Shown in pieces: positions 1-8,787 of a DNA stretch of 64,000 nucleotides; the first letter of the stretch is position 1; every line of letters starts with the position of its first letter. The stretch is from Variovorax sp. J2L1-78 (GTDB lineage Bacteria > Pseudomonadota > Gammaproteobacteria > Burkholderiales > Burkholderiaceae_C): contig NZ_JASZYB010000003.1 of assembly GCF_030317205.1 (NCBI RefSeq), forward strand, positions 1 through 64,000, given 5' to 3'. Below the pieces are notes generated by a model. It searched no databases. It had not been told where the DNA came from and was given only the letters and a program-made list of their open reading frames with translations. A program made the position numbers and the translations under genes.

Positions 1-906
1 ATCCAGGCGCAGCTCAAGAGCGACCACCAGTCGAGCTCGCTGAGCCTGGGGTTCATCACGCGGGTGGAGGACAACGCGGGGAGGAAGGACCCGAGGGGGG
101 AGGGGTTCGAGTTGAGGACCGATGGGCACGGGGCGCTCAGAGCGAGCAACGGGATGCTGATCACCACCGAGGCTCGAGCCAACGCGGCGAATCATGTCAA
201 GGACTCGGGCGAGACGGTGCAACGTCTGGCGCAGGCCCAGGCGCAGCACGACGCACTGGCACAGGCCGCCAGCACCGCCAAGGCACAGCACAGGGGCGCA
301 GACCAAGGCGCGGTCGCCAAGGCCTTGACGCGTCAGAACGACGCGCTCGAAGGTCAGGGCAAGGCCGACCCGGAACGCGGGCGCTTCCCCGAAATCGACC
401 AAGCCCACCTGACACTCGCCTCGGCCGCGGGCATCGCCGCGACGACAGCGCAAAGCATGCACCTGCAGGCCGGCGAGCACATCGCCTTCACCAGCCAGCG
501 CCACCTCAGCATCAGCGCGGCCAAGCGCCTGCTTGTCAGCGCGAAGGATGGCATCCGGCTGTTCTCCCTCAAGGGCGGCATGAAGTTCATCGCCGGCAGC
601 GGCAAGGTGCAGATCGAAGCGCACAAGGACCGGATCGACATCATGGCCAGACAGGCCGTGCGCATCACCAGCACCACCGAATCGATCTTCATCACCGCGC
701 CGAAGAAGGTGGTCTTCAACGGCGGGGGCAGCTTCTCCGAGTGGAGCAGTGCGGGCATCGTGCACGGCACCAAAGGTTCGTGGGTCGAGCATGCGGGCAG
801 CCATGGGAAGAAGGGGCCGACGAAGTTGGCGTTGGAACCGGAAGCCTTCAAAAAATGCGCTCCGAACGACTCCAGCGCCGTGACTGGCGGCGGGGCAGTC
901 ATATGA
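1..906 (+). CDS. vgrG: VgrG, type VI secretion spike protein (3' part only)
   Basis: The frame is open from the first base, so the N-terminal gp27/gp5 part lies outside the window. The remaining 301 residues begin IQAQLKSDHQSSSLSLGFIT and continue through a region rich in ITTEAR and ALEGQ-type segments into the beta-helical DUF2345 region (about residues 120-260, AGIAATTAQSMHLQAGEHI). Both are typical of Burkholderiales VgrG. VgrG trimers form the puncturing tip of the T6SS tube and carry effectors. Its stop overlaps the start of the next gene in ATGA, so the two are probably translationally coupled. The variable C-terminal tail after about residue 250 is where effector or adaptor docking is expected. 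The family call is secure; the effector partner is inferred from neighbours. Confidence 0.93.
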   Translation: MQAQLKSDHQSSSLSLGFITRVEDNAGRKDPRGEGFELRTDGHGALRASNGMLITTEARANAANHVKDSGETVQRLAQAQAQHDALAQAASTAKAQHRGADQGAVAKALTRQNDALEGQGKADPERGRFPEIDQAHLTLASAAGIAATTAQSMHLQAGEHIAFTSQRHLSISAAKRLLVSAKDGIRLFSLKGGMKFIAGSGKVQIEAHKDRIDIMARQAVRITSTTESIFITAPKKVVFNGGGSFSEWSSAGIVHGTKGSWVEHAGSHGKKGPTKLALEPEAFKKCAPNDSSAVTGGGAVI

Positions 907-1898
907 GCTCGACTTATGGAGATTTGACGACTCATCCGGGCACCACGCAAAACACGCTTTCCGGATGGCCATGGCGCGACTTGCCTGACGCCCTGGTGCC
1001 GCAGTTGACGGACACCTTGGCGCACCATCTCACGACCGGTCCGTTGTATGTACTGATCGATCCATTCGCAGGTGACCTCGACCTTGGCATCGATGCCACG
1101 GGCAAACCCCACCGGCGCATTCAAGTTTCTGGTACAGATTTGAATCAGGCCGCCGAACAATTGCCCTTTCTGGTCGAAATCGAGGACGCCCTTGATCCTC
1201 TGTTGGCTCAAAGCGTCGAATGGGCCGCTCTGGAGCACATGGTCGCTTGCGGCGCTGGCGACGGCCCCTATCGCATTGGCGGTTGGCTGCAGCCGCACGC
1301 CACCGGAACCGGCGCCACCCTCGCGCGGCAGGTCGATGCGTTACTTCACGCCAGCGGCGAGCCCCATGGTGGCCGATATCTGCGGCTTGCGGATCGACGG
1401 GTGCTGGCGCTGCTGCGGCACGCCCCGCTCTTGTCTGCGGCCATGCCCGCCACATCCACCTTGCGCCCCATCGATTGGCACACGCAGTTGCAGGGCATTG
1501 CCACCTGGACCTACCTCGACGCGAACTTCGGGCTGCAACGCCTGGAAGGCCGCCAGGGCGCGTCGACCAACGCTCCGCTGAAGGTGGACGACGCGTACTG
1601 GCAGTTATTGGGCGACTCCGAAACCATCAACCGAACCCTGATGGCGTGGCAGAGCAAGCAACATCCGCTCCCCGCCGATGCCTTGGTGCGAACAGTGCAG
1701 CGCCTGGTGCTCGCTCGGGAGGCCGGCTTGCGCGATCCGCAGGACTGCGTGGCCTATGCCACCGAGGCGCTGAACTTTCCGGCCTTTTCAACGTGGAAGA
1801 ACCTGCAGGGCTACATCGCGCATTGCCAAAAGAAACAACAGGCCTTCGCCGAAGAATTGCCGGCGTTGCGCCGGCACTGGGCCACAGCCCCTTTTTGA
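903..1898 (+). CDS. DUF4123-like T6SS effector adaptor
   Basis: This 331-residue protein starts at the ATG overlapping the vgrG stop; an open frame extends further upstream but inside vgrG. The N-terminal half (about residues 20-170) resembles DUF4123 (Tap/Tec) adaptors, with a segment like LYVLIDPFAGDLDL near the front and RYLRLADRRVLALLRHAPLL in the middle. DUF4123 proteins bind the VgrG tail and load the effector encoded just downstream. That is exactly the position here: vgrG, adaptor, effector. No signal peptide or membrane segment is seen. The assignment rests on weak sequence resemblance plus strong context. Confidence 0.75.
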   Translation: MSSTYGDLTTHPGTTQNTLSGWPWRDLPDALVPQLTDTLAHHLTTGPLYVLIDPFAGDLDLGIDATGKPHRRIQVSGTDLNQAAEQLPFLVEIEDALDPLLAQSVEWAALEHMVACGAGDGPYRIGGWLQPHATGTGATLARQVDALLHASGEPHGGRYLRLADRRVLALLRHAPLLSAAMPATSTLRPIDWHTQLQGIATWTYLDANFGLQRLEGRQGASTNAPLKVDDAYWQLLGDSETINRTLMAWQSKQHPLPADALVRTVQRLVLAREAGLRDPQDCVAYATEALNFPAFSTWKNLQGYIAHCQKKQQAFAEELPALRRHWATAPF

Positions 1899-1946
1899 CT
1901 TCTTCCTTTCAGCCCCCGCACGCGCGGCACAGAAAACACCGACCCC

Positions 1947-4877
1947 ATGGCCGACACCTCCTGCAAGAAGTGCGAAAACAAAACCGGCATCTCGATCCTG
2001 CCGGTGCGCCTCACTGCCCTCGCGATCGATCCACAGCTAGCACCGCCCGGCGCCTTTGCCCTCAAGCCTGCCAACGACATCGGCGTCGCGCTTGGCGCAG
2101 GTCTGATTCCCCGCAAGAAGTCGAACTTGGCGCTACGCCTGCTGCGCGAAGAAGGTTTTGTCTATGTCTACTTTCCGGGTGCCACGCCGAACGGTCAGAC
2201 GAGCAAGTGGAACATCTACAAAGTCAGCGCGCGTGCCGGGCTGTTGCCGGTGGGCGAGTTCTCGCTGGGCCAGAGCGAAAAGGCCTGCAGCAAGAAACCG
2301 TCCCACCCGCACGACCTGCGCACCATCTGCATCGCAGAGCCCGACAAAGTCAAGACTGCGTGGATCGGCTTCAGCATGAACTGGTGGAGCGAGAAGGTCA
2401 AAAACCGCATGGCCACCAGCGCAAAAACCCGCCAGGCCGCTTGTATGGTCGAAGTGCAACTCAACCAAGGGCCGCCGGCCAGCGGTTTCGAAGCGACCGA
2501 ACAAGCGCTCTTCACGCGCGTGGCCGACTACTCGCTGCAACGTCTTCAACATGCCGGGGTCGAGAGCGCCGCGCGCTTCACCACGTCCGACCTCAGCACT
2601 TCGCTGCAGGAGTCGCAGACGCTCGCGAGGGTCATGCAAAAGCAAAGCACCAGTAGCAAGCCCATGGTGCTGGGCCTGTTCGACCCCGTGGGCCTGGCCG
2701 CCGACCTGAACGGTATCCGTCAGGCGCGCGACAAGCTCTTCAAGGACGAGGGCCTCAAAGCCGACACCAACGGCTGGCCCAACGTGTGCAACGCGTCGTT
2801 GAACACCCTGCAAGCCAGCATGCAGATGGCCGGCGCGATGCGTGCTGAACTCCAAGGCCATGGCACACCCATCTCCAAAAGTGAGTGGGAAACGCGGCTC
2901 AAGTCCCTGCCTTACTACCAGGGCTACGAATGGGTTCCCTCTGCCGAAGGCGCCAGTGTCGGACACGTCGAGCTTCCTGGCAACTCCCTGCAGAAGCGAA
3001 ATGTCGACCGTTATGGCAAACGAATCGGCAAGCTCGACTGGAGCGGCATCCAGAGCCAAATTGACACCGGCCAACGCGAAGCCTGGCAAAAGGCACGCGA
3101 CGCAACATTCGAAAAAGAGGCCACCGAACTCGGCGAGTACGAGGCCGACTGGCTGGCGGCCATGAAGGCCAAACCCACGCTCGATTGCTTTGCACACCAC
3201 TACGACCCCGAAGACGACACGCCGCCTCACGCCTATTTTCAGCCGGGGCGTGTCTACGCCAGCGAGAGCCACCTCATCCACTTCCCCCAGCCCCTGAGCA
3301 CCAAAGAGCGGCGCGAGGAGTACGTCAAGCAAACGCTCGACCAGGCCGTGGTCGAAGAAGCGGCCGTTGCCCTGCGGGCCCTCGTCGGCAACCAGAAAGC
3401 GGCCATCACGCTGATGCACGAAATGCTCGTCGGCCGCTGGGATCGCTATTCCGACGAGAACGAAGGCATCCCCGACAACCTTCGCGACAAAACCTACGAC
3501 TTCATCAAGGGCCTGGTGCCTGAAGCGGCCAGACTGAAATACGGTTGGCTGACCAACGCCGTGATGGCGTTCTCGGCGGGCCAGATCGCCGCGTTGAGCG
3601 CCGCTGTCACCAGCCTGATTCAGAGCAAGGCCGACATCGACAAGCTGGAGCCCCGCCTGACCAGGACACTTCAAGTCGTGCTGGTGCAACAAGCCACCGA
3701 AAGCGCGCTGGGTGCCAGCCGGCGTGGCGGCACGTTGGACATGCCGCTGCTGCGCAAGCTGGACTTCGATGCGAAAAGCGCGCTGGGCTTGATGGCCGGC
3801 TCGGCGGCAACCCGGGCGCCGACGTCGGCCTGGATGCAAAGCGCCGAGCAGTGCCAGCAGAAGGTGCGCATGCTGGTGATGGTGCGCCTGAGCGAATGGA
3901 ATGCCGCTGGCGGCATGCCGAGCACGGGCGACTTCGAGGTCCGGGCCGAGAACGTGCGCCTGTTGCCCAACGACAAGGCCCTGGCGCTGGTCAAGGCCCA
4001 GCAGCAGCAAGCCCAGGCGCTGGCGGCTGCCAACGAAGAAATCTTCAAAAGCAACGTGGAAGCGCGCCTGGCCATCGGCGGGCTGATCGTGCAGGGCTTG
4101 GGCATGGTGTGGGCCGTGCCCAAGCTGTGGGCGGCCCTGCATGCCGAGAAGCGAAACCCGGCGCAGTTGCGCGAAGCCTGGCTGGGGGTGGCCGATGGCA
4201 CATCGGGGCTGGTGGCGGCGCTGGCCGAACTGGCCAAGGCGGGGCTCACGATGCGGTTGGCGAAGACGGGGGGCAAAGCGGCGGTGGTTGCCAGCATGCG
4301 CTTGCCTGTGTTGTGGATGGCGGCGGCGCTGGCGGGCATTGCAGGGGGACTCATTAACGGGATGGCTTGTGCGGACAAGGCGGAGGGAGCGGCGGGCAAG
4401 GGGGATAGAGATGCCGCCTCTGCTTATGCGGCTGCGTCTCGCGCGTTTTACGTAAGCGTCTTACCGGCTTCTACTCTCACTATGCAAGCCGGCGCCACCG
4501 TTATCGCCAGATTTCTGGTGCGGCAAGGCATTGTGGTCGGCGCCACCGTTACGGCACTGTCCGAACTCACGGTCGGCGGCGTGGCGATCGGCAGCGCGGT
4601 GTCAGGTTTAGGTGTCGTCCTTCTAGGCGTGGGCATCGTGTCCCTGTTGGTGGCAACGCAGGAGCCCACGGAGCTGGAACGCTGGGCCAGCGGTTGTTAT
4701 TTCGGCAGGTCGCAGCGCCGGACCAAATTCGAGAGCTTGGAGAAGGAGCAGGAAGGCCTGGAAGACGCCTTGCATCCAAAGCCTAAGGAGGCACTCAAGT
4801 TCGATGTGGAGAAGGTCAACGAAGAGAACCGGCGCTTGGCATCCAAGCCCGGCCAGACGCCCGTGTACGGAGATTGA
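1947..4877 (+). CDS. VasX-like T6SS membrane-targeting effector
   Basis: This 976-residue protein opens with a cysteine pair and the segment GISILPVRLTALA, the hallmark of the toxin VasX N-terminal region, followed by a beta-rich domain (about residues 1-180). A long middle region includes a hydrophobic stretch near residues 538-560. The C-terminal third carries several hydrophobic segments (about 709-732, 786-806, 834-858 and 861-903), the last two nearly continuous and glycine- and valine-rich, then a charged tail. VasX-type effectors insert into target inner membranes in a colicin-like way, so a pore-forming role is inferred. It has no secretion signal, as expected for T6SS cargo. Codon choice becomes less GC-biased from about 4325 onward, suggesting an exchanged toxin module. 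Confidence 0.82.
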   Translation: MADTSCKKCENKTGISILPVRLTALAIDPQLAPPGAFALKPANDIGVALGAGLIPRKKSNLALRLLREEGFVYVYFPGATPNGQTSKWNIYKVSARAGLLPVGEFSLGQSEKACSKKPSHPHDLRTICIAEPDKVKTAWIGFSMNWWSEKVKNRMATSAKTRQAACMVEVQLNQGPPASGFEATEQALFTRVADYSLQRLQHAGVESAARFTTSDLSTSLQESQTLARVMQKQSTSSKPMVLGLFDPVGLAADLNGIRQARDKLFKDEGLKADTNGWPNVCNASLNTLQASMQMAGAMRAELQGHGTPISKSEWETRLKSLPYYQGYEWVPSAEGASVGHVELPGNSLQKRNVDRYGKRIGKLDWSGIQSQIDTGQREAWQKARDATFEKEATELGEYEADWLAAMKAKPTLDCFAHHYDPEDDTPPHAYFQPGRVYASESHLIHFPQPLSTKERREEYVKQTLDQAVVEEAAVALRALVGNQKAAITLMHEMLVGRWDRYSDENEGIPDNLRDKTYDFIKGLVPEAARLKYGWLTNAVMAFSAGQIAALSAAVTSLIQSKADIDKLEPRLTRTLQVVLVQQATESALGASRRGGTLDMPLLRKLDFDAKSALGLMAGSAATRAPTSAWMQSAEQCQQKVRMLVMVRLSEWNAAGGMPSTGDFEVRAENVRLLPNDKALALVKAQQQQAQALAAANEEIFKSNVEARLAIGGLIVQGLGMVWAVPKLWAALHAEKRNPAQLREAWLGVADGTSGLVAALAELAKAGLTMRLAKTGGKAAVVASMRLPVLWMAAALAGIAGGLINGMACADKAEGAAGKGDRDAASAYAAASRAFYVSVLPASTLTMQAGATVIARFLVRQGIVVGATVTALSELTVGGVAIGSAVSGLGVVLLGVGIVSLLVATQEPTELERWASGCYFGRSQRRTKFESLEKEQEGLEDALHPKPKEALKFDVEKVNEENRRLASKPGQTPVYGD

Positions 4878-4879
4878 CG

Positions 4880-5869
4880 ATGGGCACCAAGGCAACCAAA
4901 AGGCGCATCGATGTCCTGACGCGCTTCGAGCGGCACCGCATGGCCAGCGGCGATGCGACCGACCTTGGGCTGGTTCAGAAGGTCTATGCGCAGGCGATCA
5001 CGTTTGGGGGGGAGAGTGCGCAGTTCATGAGGGGGCTGTCGCAGGTGGTCGGGCTGTGGGGAATAGGGTTCTGTTTTTTCTTAGGTGATCTAGGATGGTC
5101 GGACCTTTCCAAGCCTGATACGTTCAGTCGAGGACTTGGCACCATCACATTGCTGTTTTGCGCGTTATTCGGTGTTGCCTTCTTTGTCTACACCTACTTC
5201 CTCACCTTCTTCCTCCCCGGCGACAGCAGCGTGGTCTTCGACCGCAAGAACAAGTGCGTCCACTGGGTCACGGCCGACCGCGCCAAGGCCACCCGGCTGT
5301 CGGCGCTGGGCCGCATGCCCCTGCGCGTGGTCAGCGTCCCCTGGTCTCAGATCGATGCCGAGCACCGAGCCGTCTTCCGGGCCAACACCGCCTCGGCCAG
5401 CTACGACCATGACCTGGCCTTCATCGTGCACCGCAGTGCGACCGATCCCACCGTGGTGGAAGAGTTCGGTCTGGCCCCCAGCATGCTGCTGGGCCGCGAG
5501 ACGGTGCCTGCGCTGTACGAGCACATCCGCCGCTACATGGAAGAAGAGGGGCCACCCTGGTCGCCCGGTGTGACCGAACCTGCGCCCTTCATCCCCAAGC
5601 CCAGGAACTGGTGGCAGAGCATGGGCTTGGTCGGCCCCTTCGGCCCCAAGTACTTGGCGTGGTGGAAACAGCATCCTGGCCTCACGCTGGCCGTGCATAT
5701 CCTGCTGCCCATCACGCTCCCGGTCTATCTGCTGTGGAGTCTGTTCAACTGGCTCAGCTACGCCACCGAACAGAAGGTGGTCTGGCCGCAGAAGGTGCTG
5801 GACACGCTGGGGCCGGTGCTGACCGACGATGAAGTGCGGGCCGGCAAGGGCGGGAAGCTGGTGGCGTGA
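4880..5869 (+). CDS. DUF6708-like membrane protein, candidate T6SS immunity protein
   Basis: This protein of 329 residues starts at the ATG three bases after the effector stop; a TTG at 4874 is a possible alternative. Hydrophobic segments lie at about residues 54-72 and 86-112, and a pair at about 268-294. Between them is a soluble region with VVFDRKNKCVHWVTADRAK and a conserved-looking segment around WSQIDAEHRAVF. I recognise it as similar to DUF6708 proteins found beside T6SS effectors in Burkholderiales. Being membrane-anchored and directly downstream of a membrane-acting effector, it is the likely immunity protein, but that is inference from position. The first 300 bases use AT-richer codons than the rest, like the end of the effector gene. 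Confidence 0.7.
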   Translation: MGTKATKRRIDVLTRFERHRMASGDATDLGLVQKVYAQAITFGGESAQFMRGLSQVVGLWGIGFCFFLGDLGWSDLSKPDTFSRGLGTITLLFCALFGVAFFVYTYFLTFFLPGDSSVVFDRKNKCVHWVTADRAKATRLSALGRMPLRVVSVPWSQIDAEHRAVFRANTASASYDHDLAFIVHRSATDPTVVEEFGLAPSMLLGRETVPALYEHIRRYMEEEGPPWSPGVTEPAPFIPKPRNWWQSMGLVGPFGPKYLAWWKQHPGLTLAVHILLPITLPVYLLWSLFNWLSYATEQKVVWPQKVLDTLGPVLTDDEVRAGKGGKLVA

Positions 5870-5968
5870 TCGTGCGGGGTTCCATGAATTCGATCACTGC
5901 CGCAGATGGGCCGGGTGCAACGGGCCGATTTTCATCTGGGGCTCTTGTTGACAAGGCTCGCATCCAGA

Positions 5969-6251
5969 ATTTGCGACGCAGGTCTGGCGCAGGCTGCGAG
6001 CGCCGCCAGGGCGCAATCCAATGGGCAGGACCAGGGAGGCGATCGCCAAGGTCCTCGAAGCCCAGCACGATGCCCTCGAGGGCGAGGGCCAGGTCGACCT
6101 CGACAAGGCGGTCTTCCCGGAGATGTCCGGGGCGCACCTCGTGCTCGCGTCGACCGCGGGCGTGGCGGCCACCACGTCGCAAAGCGTGCACCTGCAGGCG
6201 GGCGAGCACATTGCGATCACCAGAGTTGTGGCGGTGGATTCGATCAAGTGA
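5969..6251 (+). pseudogene. Relic of a second vgrG with a frameshift
   Basis: The gap between the candidate immunity gene and the MFS gene contains a decayed copy of the vgrG segment at about 250-500. One frame reads LAQAASAARAQSNGQDQG (intact gene: LAQAASTAKAQHRGADQG). The similarity then moves to a second frame at about 6030 and continues as AIAKVLEAQHDALEGEG and LVLASTAGVAATTSQSVHLQ. The move coincides with one extra base in ggaggcgatcgcc against ggcgcggtcgcc. The relic ends soon after HLQAGEHIAIT. It lacks the N-terminal spike and the C-terminus. It marks where another vgrG-linked cassette once lay or where recombination between copies took place. Confidence 0.85.
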
Positions 6252-6330
6252 ACAAGCGCGGCACCAACAGATTCCCGTGTCCGTCCGTACGCGCATCGCA
6301 AGCGAGGCGATCGAAGGACAATAGCCCTCG

Positions 6331-7953
6331 ATGCCTCCCATCTCCCCCGACGAATCCCCCGTCCCGCCGATGCGCGTCACGCCTGCGCGCATCGGCCCCT
6401 TCACCCCGCTGAAGCTGCCGGTCTTCCGCATGCTGTGGAGCACCTGGCTGCTCGCGAACATCTGCATGTGGATGAACGACGTGGCGGCGGCGTGGATGAT
6501 GACGACGCTGACCACCACGCCGCTGTGGGTGGCGTTGGTGCAGTCGGCCTCGACGCTGCCGGTCTTCCTGCTGGGGCTGCCGAGCGGCGCACTGGCCGAC
6601 ATCCTCGACCGCCGCCGCTGGCTGATGGCGACGCAGTTCTGGCTGGCCGGGGTGGCGATCGTGCTGTGCGCGGCGGTGGCGCTGGACATGATGACCGCGC
6701 CGCTGCTGCTGGCGCTCACCTTCGCCAACGGCATCGGCCTGGCGCTGCGCTGGCCGGTGTTCGCGGCCATCGTGCCGGAGCTGGTGCCGCGGCCGCAGCT
6801 GCCGGCGGCGCTGGGCCTGAACGGCATCGCGATGAACGCCTCGCGCATCATCGGCCCGCTGGTAGCGGGTGCGCTGATCGCCAGCGCCGGCAGCCTGTGG
6901 GTCTTCGTGCTCAACGCAGTGATGTCGGTGGCCTCGGGCTTCATCGTGCTGCGCTGGCGGCGCGAGCACACGCCCAACCCGCTGGGCCGCGAGAAGCTCA
7001 TCAGCGCGATGCGCGTGGGCGTGCAGTTCGTGCGCCAGTCGCTGCGCATGCGTGCGGTGCTCACGCGCATCTCGATCTTCTTCCTGCATTCGACCGCGCT
7101 GCTCGCGCTGCTGCCGCTGCTGGCCCGTGGGCTCGAGGGCGGCGGGGCCGGCACCTTCACGCTGCTGCTGGCGGCCATGGGCTCCGGGGCCATTGGCGCG
7201 GTGCTCGTGATGCCGCGGCTGCGCCAGGCCTATGTGCGTGACCAGCTGGTGCTGCGCGGCGCGCTCCTGCAGTCGGCCGCGACGGCGGTGATGGCCGTCG
7301 CGCCCAACACCTGGGTGGCAGTGCCGGCCATGTTCTTCGGCGGCGCGGCGTGGATCACGGTGGCCAACTCGTTGTCGGTGTCGGCACAGCTCGCGCTGCC
7401 CGACTGGGTGCGCGCGCGCGGCATGTCGATGTTCCAGATGTCGATCATGGGCGCGAGCGCTTTCGGCGCGGCGCTGTGGGGGCACATCGCGACCGTTAGC
7501 TCGCTGCAGGCCAGCCTGCTGATCGCGTCGGTCACCGGCGTGCTGATGATGGGCGCGGCCCTGCGCTACGTGCTGGACGGCGGCGTCGACGACGACGTCA
7601 GCCCCGCTGCACCGGGCTGGGCCGACGCACCGCCGCATGCGCCGCCGGGCGATGGGCGGCTGGTCATCAACGTCGAGTACCTGATCGACCCGGCCCGCGC
7701 CGCGGCCTTCCACGTCGTGATGCAGCAAACGCGCCGCACGCGGCTGAGCGAAGGCGCGATCGGCTGGGAGCTGCTGCACGACATCGCCGAGCCGGGTCGC
7801 TACGTGGAACAGATCATCGACGAGTCATGGACCGGCCACCTGCGCCGCTTCCACCGCGCGACCGCGGCCGACCTGGCGCTGCGCGAGCGCCGGCTGGCCT
7901 TCCACCTCGGCGACGGGCCGCCGCTGGTGACGCGCTACGTGGTCAGGCGCTGA
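6331..7953 (+). CDS. MFS exporter of the MFS_3 (EntS-like) family
   Basis: This 540-residue protein has about twelve hydrophobic segments over residues 25-425, beginning LPVFRMLWSTWLLANICMWM. It carries the MFS loop 2-3 motif as GLPSGALADILDRRRW. The C-terminal 110 residues are hydrophilic and predicted cytosolic, beginning near RLVINVEYLIDPARAAAF. This arrangement matches the PF05977-type secretion/enterobactin exporter family, whose members have about 520-540 residues. The substrate cannot be told from sequence. It is convergent with otnI and overlaps its 3' end by 11 bases, so it is unlikely to share the operon's regulation. Confidence 0.9.
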   Translation: MPPISPDESPVPPMRVTPARIGPFTPLKLPVFRMLWSTWLLANICMWMNDVAAAWMMTTLTTTPLWVALVQSASTLPVFLLGLPSGALADILDRRRWLMATQFWLAGVAIVLCAAVALDMMTAPLLLALTFANGIGLALRWPVFAAIVPELVPRPQLPAALGLNGIAMNASRIIGPLVAGALIASAGSLWVFVLNAVMSVASGFIVLRWRREHTPNPLGREKLISAMRVGVQFVRQSLRMRAVLTRISIFFLHSTALLALLPLLARGLEGGGAGTFTLLLAAMGSGAIGAVLVMPRLRQAYVRDQLVLRGALLQSAATAVMAVAPNTWVAVPAMFFGGAAWITVANSLSVSAQLALPDWVRARGMSMFQMSIMGASAFGAALWGHIATVSSLQASLLIASVTGVLMMGAALRYVLDGGVDDDVSPAAPGWADAPPHAPPGDGRLVINVEYLIDPARAAAFHVVMQQTRRTRLSEGAIGWELLHDIAEPGRYVEQIIDESWTGHLRRFHRATAADLALRERRLAFHLGDGPPLVTRYVVRR

Positions 7954-8764
7954 GCGCCTTCGCGGCGCGCAGCCAGCCCAGTCCGTCCGACGTGCCGTTG
8001 GGCACCGCGCCGCGCGCCGGGCGGTACTCGCCGCCGACCCAGCCGTCCCAGCCGCACTGAGCCGACACTTCGTCGATCACCTTGAACAGGTACGGATGGT
8101 TCAGCTCGCCGATGTCCGGTTCGTGCCGCTCGGGCACGCCGGCGATCTGGATGTGGCCGACGCGGCCGGTCGGCAGGTACTGGCGGATCTTCATCGCCAC
8201 GTCGCCCTCGACGATCTGGCAGTGGTACAGGTCGAACTGCACCTTGAGGTTCGGCGCGCCGATGGCTTCGGCGATGGCGTGCGCCTCGTCCTGGCGGTTG
8301 AGGAAGAAGCCGGGGATGTCGCGCGTGTTGATGGGTTCGATCAGCAGGTCGCGCCCGGCCTTCGCGGCCTCGGCGGCGGCCCACCGGAGGTTCTCGATGT
8401 AGGCCGCCTTGGCCGTTTCGCGCGGCAGGCTTGCCGGCAGTAGGCCGGCCATCACATGGACGCGGGGGCAGTCGAGCGCAGCGGCGTAGTCGAGTGCGCG
8501 GGCGATGCCGTCGCGGAACTCGCTCTCGCGCCCCGGCAGGCAGGCCAGGCCGCGCTCGCCGCCGTCCCAGTGGCCGGGCGGCGCATTGAAGAGCACCTGC
8601 TTCAGGCCGTTGGCCTGCAGCCGTGCCGCGATCTCGGCCGCGGGAAACGCATAGGGGAACAGGTATTCGACGCCTGGGAAGCCGTCCTTGGCGGCGGCAT
8701 CGAAGCGGTCGAGGAAGTCGAACTCCGGGTAGAGCATCGAGAGGTTGGCGGCAAAACGGGGCAT
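7943..8764 (-). CDS. otnI: 2-oxo-tetronate isomerase (hydroxypyruvate isomerase family)
   Basis: This 273-residue TIM-barrel protein of the Hyi/OtnI family has acidic metal ligands placed as in the family: IEPINTRDIPGFF (about residue 145), VQFDLYHCQ (about 180), HIQIAGVPERHEPD (about 205) and GGEYRP near the end. In the acid-sugar pathway OtnI interconverts 2-oxo- and 3-oxo-tetronate, supplying the substrate of the kinase OtnK. The start at MPRFAANLSMLYPE is the usual one for the family; the frame is open further upstream into otnC but without family similarity. It is last in the ltnD-otnK-otnC-otnI operon, 23 bases after otnC. Confidence 0.92.
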   Translation of the reverse strand: MPRFAANLSMLYPEFDFLDRFDAAAKDGFPGVEYLFPYAFPAAEIAARLQANGLKQVLFNAPPGHWDGGERGLACLPGRESEFRDGIARALDYAAALDCPRVHVMAGLLPASLPRETAKAAYIENLRWAAAEAAKAGRDLLIEPINTRDIPGFFLNRQDEAHAIAEAIGAPNLKVQFDLYHCQIVEGDVAMKIRQYLPTGRVGHIQIAGVPERHEPDIGELNHPYLFKVIDEVSAQCGWDGWVGGEYRPARGAVPNGTSDGLGWLRAAKALSA

Positions 8765-8787
8765 GGTGATCTCTGGAAAAGATGGGG

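Noticed and set aside
4448..4779. Separate small minus-strand genes inside the effector's 3' end
   Set aside because: They are shadows of the effector frame; no ribosome site or coherent hydrophobic or charged pattern supports them.
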